The translations under genes were made by a program, and so were the position numbers. From Stictocephala bisonia (lineage: Eukaryota; Arthropoda; Insecta; Hemiptera; Membracidae), in NCBI GenBank assembly GCA_035578905.1, contig JAQJVL010000030.1, positions 2,881,801-2,945,800 of the forward strand: DNA of 64,000 nt, read 5' to 3'. The notes beneath the pieces were generated by a model that was not told the DNA's origin, ran no database searches, and saw only the letters and a list, made by a program, of their open reading frames with translations. Below, piece after piece: positions 11,454 to 23,829 of this stretch. The stretch's first letter is position 1. The number at the start of each line of letters is the position of its first letter.

Positions 11454-13551
11454 ACTCTCTAAAAACTAAAATCCACCAGTTTCAGACGATTGTTATTAAA
11501 ATATATAAAAAGGAAATAATGTATTGTTCAATCCCTTTGATGTATTGACATTAACATGAAATCTGAAGAAATGGAAACTGCATTATTTGAAAAGAAACTG
11601 TGACAATGAGACAACAATCATTATTTTAAAATACTGTATGTAACTTATGCTTATTAAAAATGCTTTGTCAGTCGAGAATGTTTTAAAATTGTGTAGGGAT
11701 ATTCTTTGTCGTCATTCTAAATTTGTGGCAGCTCGGGTTCTGTTATTTAGCAAATTAATGTTAGGAAAATCATGTATATGAAAACTAATTGCTTTTAAAG
11801 TCTTGTGCGATAATGTCTGTATATTTTAACATTTTTTTGCCACTTTCAAATATTAAAAATAGTTAAAACAAATAGACGGTGTTAAATTTGGCAGTCGGAA
11901 ATTGTAGGTCAGCTCCAGTCAGGTAATTGGTATAGCACAAACCTAAGTCAGCGTTATCAGTGTTATCAGCGTACAAGATAATCTCAGCTGTTTGAGCTTC
12001 TGTACATTTCACTGCACACTACTGTCTAAGTTCGAGCCTCCAGTTCGGGAGCTGACACGAACTCGGCAACCAATTGTAGCAAAAAATAGGGTTGTAAAAA
12101 AGGATCAGTTAATCCCAAACACGAACTCGGCAACTTCTCTGTACAGGTAGCGGCGAGGGTGGTGGTTAGTAGAGAGTCGCTGAAAATTATGAAATTTTAT
12201 AGAGTGGTAGGAACTCTTGTTTGGTGATGATTCTAACAATTCTTAAATATTATTTGCCTCTGTTTAGCTGCATAAATACAGAAAATGAGGTTTAGCTCAA
12301 ACATTTGAATTAGGTTCACGATTTTTTTTTTTTTTTTTTTTTTTGCCTTTGAATGAATTGTAGATAAATAGTTGACATTACCATTTTAATATTTTAATTA
12401 CAAGGCAATTTGTTACGCCACAATCGTAGATATAAGACGAGAGAAAAGTCACGGCAACTGCAGCGGTCAAGCGCCCAATTGTACAACGGACGATATACGG
12501 GAAATAATCGTTATTTATTGAATAACCAATTCTATTTATGAAATAATATAAACGATACATTTAGTAGGTATAACATGCTATACGTTTACTGAAAATAACT
12601 TTTTACATTTTAAACAGCTTTAGTCGTATTCTAAGAAACATATTTTCAATCTCGATATTCTAAAAAAATGAATAATATAATAAATAAAATAATCTTAGAA
12701 AAAACTGTAGTTTTAACTGTTTTTCTTCGAAAAAGTGTAAATAATTTTCTTTTGCCAGAGATTATGCCTAAGATTTTCAATTAACAACGAATCTAAGAAA
12801 ATTTTGTGTTTGTCAATTTAACATACCTAAAATCCATTTTAAAACATAAAAACACAGGAGTAGATTTTTTCACTTAAGAAAATTGAAATCTGTCAGTTTT
12901 GAGTTATAATTTAAGCCATTGGGAATATTACATCGTAATAATTATGACAAGTGTCTAATTTTAGAAATCCCTTTGATAAAATCCTTTCCCAAAGATAATG
13001 TAATAACAGTTGTTTGTACATAGATTAGTAAATGTAGACCTAAGTTATGACATTATGTTTTACAATGATGTATCTTAGTTTGGTTTTTTTTCTATTTAAT
13101 TGTTATATTTATTTTACTGTTTACAGTGATTTATCTAATAAATTGGATATAAAATATAGTGGTCAGACGGCTAGTTCAATTTAAGCAACACAATTATTCT
13201 TTAATTAGTATGTCGCTAGTTGATATATTTTTAGTATAGTAAATGATTATATTATTAATATTATTTTTCTTATAAGGCTATTGTATTTACATTAGACCTA
13301 TCTGTACTCAATCTACCTACTGTTATCTAATGCAAAGTATGTTATGCACATATGTCAAAGAAAGTAAACGTGTATCATTGTTGGAACTATTCAAATCTTC
13401 GTTATTGGCTTAGATTTACTGTACTTTGTTTGTTACCGATAGAATTACACTGTCTTGGACGCGATTGTTACTTCTTCCCCCACAATTGTCGAATTTGTGC
13501 CTTTCTGTTGGGGTCGGTTTTCAAACAGTTGCCGAGATCATGATCCCCTTC
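11454..13551. other. AT-rich non-coding stretch
   Basis: No gene recognised. A poly-T run lies near 12322-12344. Around 12055-12140 'acgaactcggcaac' occurs twice, resembling 'gttgccgaattcgtgc' (reversed) in the flanks of the minisatellite at 13552 and 14799. Otherwise I see nothing. Confidence 0.45.
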
Positions 13552-13640
13552 CAACAAAGCTAGTTAAAGTTGCCGAATTCGTGCAAGCCTTCAAAATAGT
13601 CCCTTCTAGTGAAAATGCGCACAAAAAGGGGTACAAAAGT
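13552..13640 (+). repeat. Left flanking direct repeat of the G-rich minisatellite
   Basis: 'caacaaagctagttaaagtt' continues through 'gccgaattcgtgc' to 'gtcccttctagtgaaaatgc'. It recurs in the same orientation at 14799-14885, so the two bracket the minisatellite block. They may be terminal direct repeats of one composite element or a segmental duplication. Confidence 0.8.
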
Positions 13641-14350
13641 GCGCCTGTCAATACCACTGTTCGTGTATGGGTGGGCAGGTGATTCAATATCACTGTTCGT
13701 GTATGGGTGGGTGGGTGGGTCAATACCACTGTTCGTGTATGGGTGGGTGGATCAATACCACTGTTCGTGTATGGGTAGGCGGGTGGGTCAATATCACTGT
13801 TCGTGTATGGGTGGGCGGGTGGGTCCTCATTGATTTATATATTTTTATTTAGTTTCAATGGAGTAAGCTACCACTGTACGTTTATGGGTGGGCGGGTGGA
13901 TCAATACCGCTGTACGTGTATGGGTGGGCGGGTGGGTCAATAACACTGTACGTGTACGGGTGGGCGGGTGGGTCAATACCACTGTACGTGTATGGGTGGA
14001 CGGGTAGGTTAATACCACCGTACGTGTGTGGGCGGGCGGGTGAGTCAACAAAAAAAGAAGAAAATTCTTACCTTCTTCTTCTTAAATACAAGTACTACTT
14101 GTAGAAAATTGTATCTTCTTCTTAGATACAAGTACCACTGTACGTGTACGGGTGGGCGGGTGGGTCAGTACCACTGTACGTGTACGGGTGGGCGGGTGGG
14201 TAAGTACCACTGTTCGTGTATGAGTGTGCGGGTGGTTCAGTACCACTGTACGTGTATGGATGGGCGGGTGGGTCAGTATTACTGTACGTGTATGGGTGGG
14301 CGGGTGGGTACTATCAATGTACGTGTATGGGTGGGTGGGTGGGTAATAAC
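13641..14350 (+). repeat. G-rich 36-bp minisatellite, forward block
   Basis: Tandem units of about 36 bp built on 'accactgtacgtgtatgg' followed by 'gtgggcgggtgggtcaat'. Two breaks occur, near 13827-13870 and 14047-14135; the second contains a CTT-rich stretch. Some units have 'gttcgtg' in place of 'gtacgtg'. All long frames here are by-products of the 36-bp (12-codon) period. Confidence 0.93.
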
Positions 14351-14570
14351 CCATTTTATTATGTTTTTTTTTATATCCATTTTATTATAATACAAAGTCC
14401 TATTGTTTTTCAGAGACACTTATAGAAACTGGTTTGTTCAGTTTTTCAGATATCAAAAATATTATAAACAGATTTGGTCATTGGACTATATCACAAGTAT
14501 GATTAATCAATGATTACACAGTTCTTGACATGACTTACCTTACCACCAAAATGTGCTTTTCACGGTGGTA
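14351..14570. other. Spacer between oppositely oriented minisatellite blocks
   Basis: AT-rich unique sequence separating the forward G-rich block from the inverted block. No gene seen. Confidence 0.4.
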
Positions 14571-14745
14571 CTGGCTCACACGCCCACCCATACAAGCCCG
14601 GTGGTACCGATCCGCCCGCCCATACACGTACAGTAGTAATAACCCACCTGCCCGACCATACACGTACAGTGGCATTGACCCACCCACCCGCCCATACACG
14701 TACAGTGATAATAACCCACCCATACACGTACAGTGGCATTGACAA
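14571..14745 (-). repeat. G-rich 36-bp minisatellite, inverted block
   Basis: The same unit as 13641-14350 on the opposite strand ('cccacccgcccatacacgta' on plus), about five units. Together the two blocks can form a long imperfect hairpin. Confidence 0.92.
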
Positions 14746-14798
14746 ATATAAATATAAACAATATAATATAAACAAATATATTGTTTATATTATATTCA

Positions 14799-14885
14799 AC
14801 AAAGCTAGTTAAAGTTGCCGAATTCGTGCGAGCCTCCAGAATAGTCCCTTCTAGTGAAAATGCGAACAAAAAAGGGGGGGAAAAG
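14799..14885 (+). repeat. Right flanking direct repeat of the minisatellite
   Basis: Same orientation and nearly the same sequence as 13552-13640, with a few substitutions and an expanded G run at the end. Confidence 0.8.
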
Positions 14886-14997
14886 TAATTTGACATCAGA
14901 TGGTTAGTTTAAACTCCTTAAATTAAACATAAATCGTACGACTTTCAAGTTTGGTCAGAAGCTTAAGTAGTCGTACCCCAAACTGCCGAGAGATCGC

Positions 14998-15510
14998 TGG
15001 GAAGTCGACATCCCCATAATGGACAGACAAACTTACCCTCACCGGACTAAAACGTGCTGTTCTATGTCAACTGAACGGTTGATGTTTACTGTTATAATGA
15101 GTTACAGTGAACAGTGTATGATTATTGTGATGGTGGCGTAGTGGCTAAGGCTCGGACTGAGGGGAGCAAGGTTCGAACCCCGCTCAGCTAACGGTCGGTA
15201 CTTCACTCGTTAAATAAAGTTCACGCACAGGCCTGCAGGCCCATGTGAACCGTTAATTGAAGTAAATAATTCCAGTGGGCCATAAATAGCATTATAGGTT
15301 TTTTAACTTAACATCGTCCAAAATGAAATTTTAAGCTCCTGACGTTTACCGTGGCGAACAAATTTTTAAAATGATGAAATTTTTTTAATTAACTTATAGT
15401 CCTCTAAAATAGGTATTCACATTCAAAATGACACTTCCAGTGTTGCAAATACGATCACTATTACGGGCCGAATCGTTGAACCCATGTGTTTGTTATCATT
15501 CGCGGAGAAA
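14998..15510 (+). repeat. Interspersed repeat (same family as 53658-54450), split by a SINE
   Basis: The first part has 'ggaagtcgacatccccat', 'cgtgctgttctatgtcaact' and 'ataatgagttacagtgaaca', matching 53658-53762 and 54041-54148. After the SINE, 'cctctaaaatagg', 'aaaatgacactt', 'cgaatcgttgaa' and 'cccatgtgtttg' match the second half of the same family near 53890-53990. The element therefore seems to have been interrupted by the SINE. Class unknown. Confidence 0.55.
15128..15290 (+). mobile_element. tRNA-derived SINE
   Basis: An RNA polymerase III type 2 promoter is visible: A box TGGCGTAGTGGC at 15134-15145 and B box GGTTCGAACCCC at 15170-15181, the close spacing expected for a tRNA head. 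The acceptor and anticodon arms do not make a clean tRNA, and about 100 bp of unrelated tail follows ('aaagttcacgcacaggcctg'). That tail word reappears near 50745-50762 in a degraded copy. Confidence 0.75.
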
Positions 15511-15769
15511 AACGATTCTATTAAGATTTCAAAACAATACAATTGTTTACACGGTTGAATAATTTATTTTCGGTAAATAAAAAATTGTCATTCTATCTTG
15601 AGTCAGTAGACTAAAAACTAATTTTTCGCAAATGTACTAAGTAAGAGAAAAAAATTCAATTCCATTAGAAGGCCTAATATAATTAATAAAAACTTGGCTC
15701 TCCACGAAGTAAAGCTAGTAATTTATATTCTCATTTTGTTTCTCAAGAAATTTATTATTATAATAACAG

Positions 15770-16060
15770 AGGCCCGACGGTGAATATATTTAATAAATCG
15801 CGCCCATAGATAATACGGTTTTTGGGCTTGGCTACGGTGTTATTACTAGGCCGGGGGATGGGGGGGGGTAAGTTATTTGTGTAATTATTACCCCAAGTTG
15901 TAAGTGATGGTCGGCCGCTTTGTTTGTTTGTTTTTTATTGCTCTTCGACATAGTTTTATTGCTGGTTTAATTTCATGATTGCGCCGGCGTAAATAATAAA
16001 TTGTTGAGAGCCGTCTGTTCTCGGAATTTAGTTTCATATGCTAATAGTCTTTTGATTGTT
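15770..16060. promoter_or_regulatory. Possible enhancer-like block
   Basis: Non-repetitive sequence mixing GC-rich words ('gaggcccgacgg', 'gcgccggcg') with AT homeodomain-like words ('tttaataaatcg', 'ttttattgct', 'taaataataaatt'). It differs in texture from the repeats around it. Inference only. Confidence 0.2.
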
Positions 16061-16675
16061 GCTCGCTGCTGGCTCTGCTAGTCACTTAAAATAATTTCTC
16101 TTAAGGTTTGTTGTTGTTCAAGAGTTCATACAACTCGAAGTATAACTTCATAGAGGTCGAAATATAACGTTATAAGCTTTTTCTTAGGTTTAAGGATTTT
16201 TTTAACTGTCACGCTTAATGATATAAATATAAGATTTTTAAATTATGCAGTGAGGAAATAAAACTAGTACTGTTGTATAAATTGTTGGTTTTTCTCATTA
16301 TTGGTTTGTCAATTTACAATCCTTACAGTTGTTCAGTCAATGCAGCTTTATTGCGCTGTTTTTGTACGACATAAAGACCGTCACAAATGGAGTTTAGTTA
16401 CCTTGGTATACATCCTTGTTGAACGTAACGTTCGTATTTGACGTATCGAAACCGTAAAAACTTTGACGTATCCAAACCTTCAAAACAATTCGATCCTGAA
16501 TTGAATTGGTTGAGACAGTTGTCACAAAATGGTCCACACACCAGGTAGTGCAGAAGAATACACTGTCGGAGGTTGTACATCAAATCATATGTGTTACATG
16601 TAATAACTAGAATAAGGTAACTGTCTTTTCTGTATTTATAATCGTTCTTGAATATAGTAAAAAGTATTACGTAGT
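16061..16675. other. Unique spacer before the 165-bp satellite
   Basis: AT-rich, no gene recognised. A minor duplication of 'aacgttcgtatttgacgtat'-like text lies around 16427-16475. Nothing else seen. Confidence 0.4.
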
Positions 16676-19600
16676 ATTGGTCTGGACTGGTGGTAGTCCC
16701 AGTTTACCCCTAACGCCACATAATTGGTCCCCGGAGACGGCCGTATTGTGTACATTGTCGCCTACACCACGGCTGCATAATACAGTGACTCTCACTGGAA
16801 GACAAGGGGACCAAGTACACAAAGTAAAACATTTGAGAACTCCAGTGTGGGCTGGTGGTAGTCCCAGTTTACCCCCAACGCCACATAATTGGTCCCCGGA
16901 GACGGCCGTATTGTTAACATTGTCGCCTACACCACGGCTGCATAATACAGTGACTATCACTGGAAGACAAGGGGACCAAGTACACAAAGTAAAACATTTG
17001 AGAACTCCGGTGTGGACTGGTGGTAGTCTCAGCTTAGCCCCAACGCCACATAATTGGTCCCCGGAGACGGTCATATTGTGTACATTGTCGCCTACACCAC
17101 GGCTGCATAATACAGTGACTCTCACTGGAAGACAAGGGGACCAAGTACACAAAGTAAAACATTTTAGAACTCCGGTGTGGACTGGTGGTAGTCCCAGCTT
17201 AGCCCCAACGCCACATAATTGGTCCCCGGAGACGGCCGTATTGTGTACATTGTCGCCTACACCACGGCTGCATAATACAGTGACTATCACTGGAAGACAA
17301 GGGGACCAAGTACACAAAGTAAAACATTTGAGAACTCCGGTGTGGACTGGTGGTAGTCTCAGCTTAGCCCCAACGCCACATAATTGGTCCCCGGAGACGG
17401 CCGTAGTGTGTACATTGTCGCCTACACCACGGCTGCATAATACAGTGACTCTCACTGGAAGACAAGGGGACCAAGTACACAAAGTAAAACATTTGAGAAC
17501 TCCGGTGTGGGCTGGTGGTAGTCCCAGCTTAGCCCTAACGCCACATAATTGGTCCCCGGAGACGGCCTTAGTGTGTACATTGTCGCCTACACCACGGCTG
17601 CATAATACAGTGACTCTCACTGGAAGACAAGGGGACCAAGTACACAAAGTAAAACATTTTAGAACTCCGGTGTGGACTGGTGGTAGTCCCAGTTTACCCC
17701 TAACGCCACATAATTGGTCCCCGGAGACGACCGTATTGTGTACATTGTCGCCTACACCACGGCTGCATAATACAGTGACTATCACTGGAAGACAAGGGGA
17801 CCAAGTACACAAAGTAAAACATTTTAGAACTCCGGTGTGGACTGGTGGTAGTCCCAGTTTACCCCTAACGCCACATAATTGGTCCCCGGAGACGACCGTA
17901 TTGTGTACATTGTCGCCTACACCACGGCTGCATAATACAGTGACTCTCACTGGAAGACAAGGGGACCAAGTACACAAAGTAAAACATTTGAGAACTCCGG
18001 TGTGGGCTGGTGGTAGTCCCAGTTTACCCCTAACGCCACATAATTGGTCCCCGGAGACGACCGTATTGTGTACATTGTCGCCTACACCACGGCTGCATAA
18101 TACAGTGACTCTCACTGGAAGACAAGGGGACCAAGTACACAAAGTAAAACATTTTAGAACTCCGGTGTGGACTGGTGGTAGTCCCAGTTTACCCCTAACG
18201 CCACATAATTGGTCCCCGGAGACGGCCGTATTGTGTACATTGTCGCCTACACCACGGCTGCATAATACAGTGACTCTCACTGGAAGACAAGGGGACCAAG
18301 TACACAAAGTAAAATATTTGAGAACTCCGGTGTGGGCTGGTGGTAGTTCCAGTTTACCCCTAACGCCACATAATTGGTCCCCGGAGACGGCCGTATTGTG
18401 TACATTGTCGCCTACACCACGGCTGCATAATACAGTGACTCTCACTGGAAGACAAGGGGACCAAGTACACAAAGTAAAACATTTGAGAACTCCGGTGTGG
18501 ACTGGTGGTAGTCCCAGTTTAGCCCCTAACGCCACATAATTGGTCCCCGGAGACGGCCGTATTGTGTACATTGTCGCCTACACCACGGCTGCATAATACA
18601 GTGACTCTCACTGGAAGACAAGGGGACCAAGTACACAAAGTAAAACATTTTAGAACTCCGGTGTGGACTGGTGGTAGTCCCAGTTTACCCCTAACGCCAC
18701 ATAATTGGTCCCCGGAGACGACCGTATTGTGTACATTGTCGCCTACACCACGGCTGCATAATACAGTGACTCTCACTGGAAGACAAGGGGACCAAGTACA
18801 CAAAGTAAAACATTTTAGAACTCCGGTGTGGACTGGTGGTAGTCCCAGTTTACCCCTAACGCCACATAATTGGTCCCCGGAGACGACCGTATTGTGTACA
18901 TTGTCGCCTACACCACGGCTGCATAATACAGTGACTATCACTGGAAGACAAGGGGACCAAGTACACAAAGTAAAACATTTGAGAACTCCGGTGTGGACTG
19001 GTGGTATTCCCAGTTTACCCCTAACGCCACATAATTGGTCCTCGGAGACGGCCGTATTGTGTACATTGTCGCCTACACCACGGCTGCATAATACAGTGAC
19101 TCTCACTGGAAGACAAGGGGACCAAGTACACAAAGTAAAACATTTGAGAACTCCGGTGTGGGACTGGTGGTAGTCCCAGTTTACCCCTAACGCCACATAA
19201 TTGGTCCCCGGAGACGGCCGTATTGTGTACATTGTCGCCTACACCACGGCTGCATAATACAGTGACTCTCACTGGAAGACAAGGGGACCAAGTACACAAA
19301 GTAAAACATTTGAGAACTCCGGTGTGGACTGGTGGTAGTCCCAGTTTATCCCCAACGCCACATAATTGGTCCCCGGAGACGGCCGTAGTGTGTACATTGT
19401 CGCCTACACCACGGCTGCATAATACAGTGACTCTCACTGGAAGACAAGGGGACCAAGTACACAAAGTAAAACATTTGAGAACTCCGGTGTGGACTGGTGG
19501 TAGTCCCAGCTTAGCCCCAACGCCACATAATTGGTCCCCGGAGACGGCCGTATTGTGTACATTGTCGCTTACACCACGGCTGCATAATGCAGTGACTGTC

Positions 19601-20130
19601 ACTGGCAGACAAGGGGACCAAGTACACAAAGTAAAACATTTGAGAACTCCGGTGTGGACTGGTGGTAGTCCCAGCTTAGCCCTAACGCCACATAATTGGT
19701 CCCCGGAGACGGCCGTATTGTGTACATTGTCGCTTACACCACGGCTGCATAATGCAGTGACTCTCACTGGAAGACAAGGGGACCAAGTACAGAAAGTAAA
19801 ACATTTTAGAACTCCGGTGTGGACTGGTGGTAGTCTCAGCTTAGCCCCAACGCCACATAATTGGTCCCCGGAGACGGTCATATTGTGTACATTGTCGCCT
19901 ACACCACGGTTGCATAATACAGTGACTCTCACTGGAAGACAAGGGGACCAAGTACACAAAGTAAAACATTTTAGAACTCCGGTGTGGGCTGGTGGTAGAC
20001 CCAGCTTAGCCCCAACGCCACATAATTGGTCCCCGGAGACGGCCGTAGTGTGTACATTGTCGCTTACACAACGGCTGCATAATGCAGTGACTGTCACTGG
20101 CAGACAAGGGGACCACGTACACAAAGAATT
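16676..20130 (+). repeat. 165-bp satellite array, about 21 copies
   Basis: The unit runs 'actggtggtagtcccag', 'cgccacataattggtccccg', 'gtacattgtcgcctacacca', 'gaagacaaggggaccaag', 'acaaagtaaaac', with a period of 165 bp. Because 165 is 55 codons, frames on both strands stay open for hundreds of codons. Single-base insertions near 18522 and 19161 break them. Differences between copies are mostly amino-acid changing (Leu/Phe, Thr/Ala, Leu/Ile, Ala/Thr, Leu/Val, Pro/Ala), so I see no sign of selection on a protein. The array ends abruptly at about 20130 inside a unit. Confidence 0.96.
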
Positions 20131-21339
20131 TGATAGTTTGAATGTCAAATATACGACTTGGATGACTTTATTTTTTTAAAATTATATTGTTTATCAATGT
20201 AAAATAGACAAATCAAGCAAAAAGATAGTGAGGTAATTTTTTATGGCTCAGTGGTTGTCAGAAATAGTTTACAAGTAATTTATATCTTTATAAGTATGTA
20301 GTAATAATTTTGAAGGAATAAAGGAGTTAGTAAAAAGGTGGTGGCCCTGCTATTTAACGCACTATGGATTGCGACCTCTGTTTCTTTCTCTTCTGTGGCT
20401 GCATTAAGCAGACATGCAACCTACAGAACTATTCATTAAAACGTATAAAACGACAAAACCTTTTTAGTCGATGGTTCTGATGATATGTACGTTAATTTCT
20501 CATCCCTTAAAAGTAAATGTTCCTGAAACATTCAATCAAATCGATGTGCATTACCTCGACACACAACCTACAAAGTTATTAGTAATCGTTAAAACTAAAA
20601 AGAAAGAAAATAGACAGAAAAATATCTCAAAAGTACTGTATTGTATCTTTCTTAAACTCTAAATCAGTTGAATATTTTACCCGCTAACATAAACAAGTTT
20701 AGTTGTTTTTCATACAAATTGTGGTTATACAAATACTCACATTTAAAACTACCATTTAGAGTATTAAAGAGATATATAAAGGTTTTATTGACTAGCGTTT
20801 AGACTGTCATTGGTATATTGTGATTTAGTGGTTACTTATAGTTTCCCATCAATTTAAAGCGAATTTAAACACTCTCCTAGTTTTTTTAAGTCTAGACAGC
20901 TTTGTTACTTAATCATAAATAAAATATTTCCCGTTCTTAAAACGAGTTACATTATTTCATACTGTTAAAGAATGTTTATTTCATTTTAACCAGACGAGTT
21001 TTCCTAGCGCTGTGAAAAAGTTGGTACAGTGCTGTAATACCAAATAAGCAAGTTAAACTTGTATAACGTGACCAAGCAATAATATTACATGAATTCAACT
21101 TAAGATTACCTACATTCAAATATTATAATATTTTACGCTAGTTGGACTTTTGGTTTTGTTAGTCTATATAAATAAACAAACACACAGTAATGCTGTCGGT
21201 GTTTATATTCTATTTTGTAAGTTAAGTTGACCATTATAAAACAACTTAATATTTTCTGTACAGTCTCTTTGGTACGAATATTATATACGACAAACCCTTC
21301 GTTCGATCGATAAAGTCATTTAAATGTAGAATATTTTAT
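20131..21339. other. AT-rich non-coding stretch
   Basis: No gene recognised. It includes the third copy of the short dispersed motif at 20371-20400. Confidence 0.4.
20371..20400 (+). repeat. Short dispersed motif, copy 3
   Basis: 'gcgacctctgtttctttctc' followed by 'ttctgtggct', matching 7601-7645 and the minus strand of 2131-2166. Confidence 0.4.
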
Positions 21340-21560
21340 TGGAGAGACGGAGGTTTAAATATAGCGCGGAGGTGGGTGGAGGGAAGCAGACTCCCCCGCG
21401 CCGAGAAGTGGAACAGCCCGACGGCCCCCTCCCCTATACAAATTTAACGAGTTCTACTGTTATATTTAATTATTATTGTAATATTTATACAGGAGGACGT
21501 TTATAGGATCTGGCGAAGGGGAGCGCCAGCCGCACAACTGTTCCCGTCTTGTTCACTCAC
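21340..21560. promoter_or_regulatory. GC-rich island, possible regulatory element
   Basis: GC-rich non-repetitive blocks ('gagacggaggtttaaatata', 'ctcccccgcgccgag', 'gcgaaggggagcgccag') are interleaved with 'tttaattattattgt'. A 'taaatata' followed by GC-rich sequence could be a promoter, but I find no matching first exon. Confidence 0.2.
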
Positions 21561-23829
21561 ACGCCCAGACACATTCAAACACCACACTATTACTTTCTAC
21601 CACAACTGTTTAACTATACATGTACTAACTATTTAAAATACTATTTGATTTTCAGTTTCACCTAGCATATTTTTATTTATTACTGATGTTTTTGATTGAA
21701 TATAAATAAAGATTTAAATAAATACTATGTAATTCAGTAATAATATCATTGAATGTCAACGTTTCGTTCGTTTTACCAAACCACTTTTTCAGGCGACCGA
21801 TTCAATTTTTCATCTTTTTCTATGCGAGTTGATTCTGTATGTAACATCAATTCCTAATTGTAGTGAGCACATAGAATGTTTTTTTTTTTTTTTTTAGTAA
21901 ATTATGACTTATATATTTCGGATGAGACAGTTACGTATGTTTTTATCTCCTATTTTAAAATAGTAATATAAAATAATAATAGTTATGAAAGGAAGGGGGA
22001 TTGTCGGAATTGCTATCTCTATGACAAGGGGTAGCGTGAAGTTAGTCATAAGAAATCAGGATTTTTGTTTCCACGTACTCTTATTTTTTTATATTCACGT
22101 GCAAAAACCTAATAAAAAGATAAAATATTGTAATTTTATTATCTGTATTTAATTTTATTTGATTTATTCCAGAACAAGGATTTTATCAAATTCTTAAAGT
22201 GTTCAAACTCTAAAATTTTGTCGAGGACCTTAAAATGTTTTCGTTGTGGTTTTACCCCGAAAATCCCTGATATTTTGTGCGAAACAAACTGATATTACAA
22301 TCCAAGTTGTAGTACACAATGTAACTTGGCATGAGATGACACGGGTCGCTCAGAAGTTGGCGTCAATTGATGTCTAAACAGCATTAACCGCTGTACAGTT
22401 GGCACCATATAACTGAAGCTGTAGCAAACTGCTACTAACCATCTACGACATGTAGACTCTTAGGTCTCTGTTAAATACTTCAGCACTTGTTCTAGACGAA
22501 CCTACCCCAAGGTCATTAAACTGTGTTTCACAGCTGGTACGTTCGTGTGATAAAAAATTTTTGACATGACTTGACTTGAACTATAGTGAAGTTGTTTGTC
22601 ATGCTACAAACAAACAAGAGGTGTAATGTATTTTGGGACTAGCGCATATTTTCGGGACGGCGGGTATTTTTACCCCGCACCTCACCTCCAGTCTTGTACG
22701 GTAACCGCCCGGCCTAACCAATAGATATAGTTCTACAATATTGCTGAAACTGAACTAATATAATAGTCACTTCAAATAAACATTTTATCGTACTAGAGTT
22801 TGGGGGGGGGGGGGTAGTAATGTACTAGTGCCCTCAGCCGTCTGGGTATTGCTTGTCCTTCATTGATTAGTATTTATGACTGTTCCGTTCACTGTCCCTC
22901 AGACTCGGAAGTGCCGATCCCTACAAACAAAGTATCCCTAAAATATTTCTCAGCAGATGTGGCAACCCCTAATAATATCAAAGTTTATACATTGGTCAAT
23001 ACAACTCCACCCCCCGCAATAATTTGTTTCCCTTGGCCTCACACGTTACGTCGGACATCGAAGTGTGTATGTATGCCTCTGGTGTGCCACACTGGGAGGT
23101 TTTAAAAGGCATTTAAGAGAAGTTACCAAGAAGGCCTCGCTGATTGGTGGTCTGCTGAAGACGGTGATTGTAATTGTCGGTATTACAGCCGAGCCGGGCC
23201 CAGCAGCCCCTTAGGCGAGGTCCCGCCGGCCCGTATAACTTGCACTTTTTTCTAATTATTGTCATTTGTTTAGAGTGCACATGTTCTTTCTGCACCAAAC
23301 AATAAAACTTAACAAGCTGATGGTAATTTAAAACAATTATCAGCCTTAATCAATGTTGATGCTGCTGTCCCTTGGCAATTAATTAGAAGCATACTAACCC
23401 ACAGAACCAATACGACGTACTTACTCGACGTGATTTACGTAGCAGTAAGAGCGCACATTTTTTATTTATTTTTTTTTATCATACTGCTCCGAACAACATT
23501 GTTACTTTCTATCAAGAATGTTTGTACTGCTGGTTTGTTTCTCTCTTTACTCATAGGCCAAGTACCTACTTTCTTTGTGATACACTCACGATCCTTGTGT
23601 ATATCCTAATACTTTATCTTCATGATTTACATTTCATCACGAAAAACTCAAAAAAATCTGTATCGTATACAACCTAGTCTCTGGTAGGTATTCTGTTTCT
23701 TGTTAAACATTTTTTTGATAAGTTAGTGAAATTTTCCAAATATCTTTGAGCTTGAGGTATAGTCGTTATTCCTCAATGTGGAGACGGTTGTACGAGTAAT
23801 AATGTGCCAAAAGGATTCGTTTTACGTTG
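21561..23829. other. Non-coding stretch with a small GC island
   Basis: Contains a T run near 21879-21895, a 13-base G run near 22802, and a GC-richer non-repetitive block at about 23110-23250 with 'gagccgggcccagcagcccc'. No gene recognised. Confidence 0.4.

Noticed and set aside
11925..12045. Second tRNA-like SINE head (tggtatagcac ... agttcgagcc)
   Set aside because: The box spacing is about 100 bp, too long for a tRNA-type promoter, and no tail match to the SINE at 15128.
13352..14896. Many 60-120 codon frames with Cys/His-rich repeats
   Set aside because: Translations of the 36-bp G-rich minisatellite; apparent Cys/His regularity comes from the DNA period.
15128..15200. Functional tRNA gene
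   Set aside because: A and B boxes are present but the acceptor and anticodon stems do not form a proper cloverleaf, and a SINE tail follows.
16677..18571. 620- and 634-codon frames on opposite strands
   Set aside because: Products of a 165-bp satellite whose period is a multiple of three; unit differences are mostly replacement changes and single-base insertions occur.
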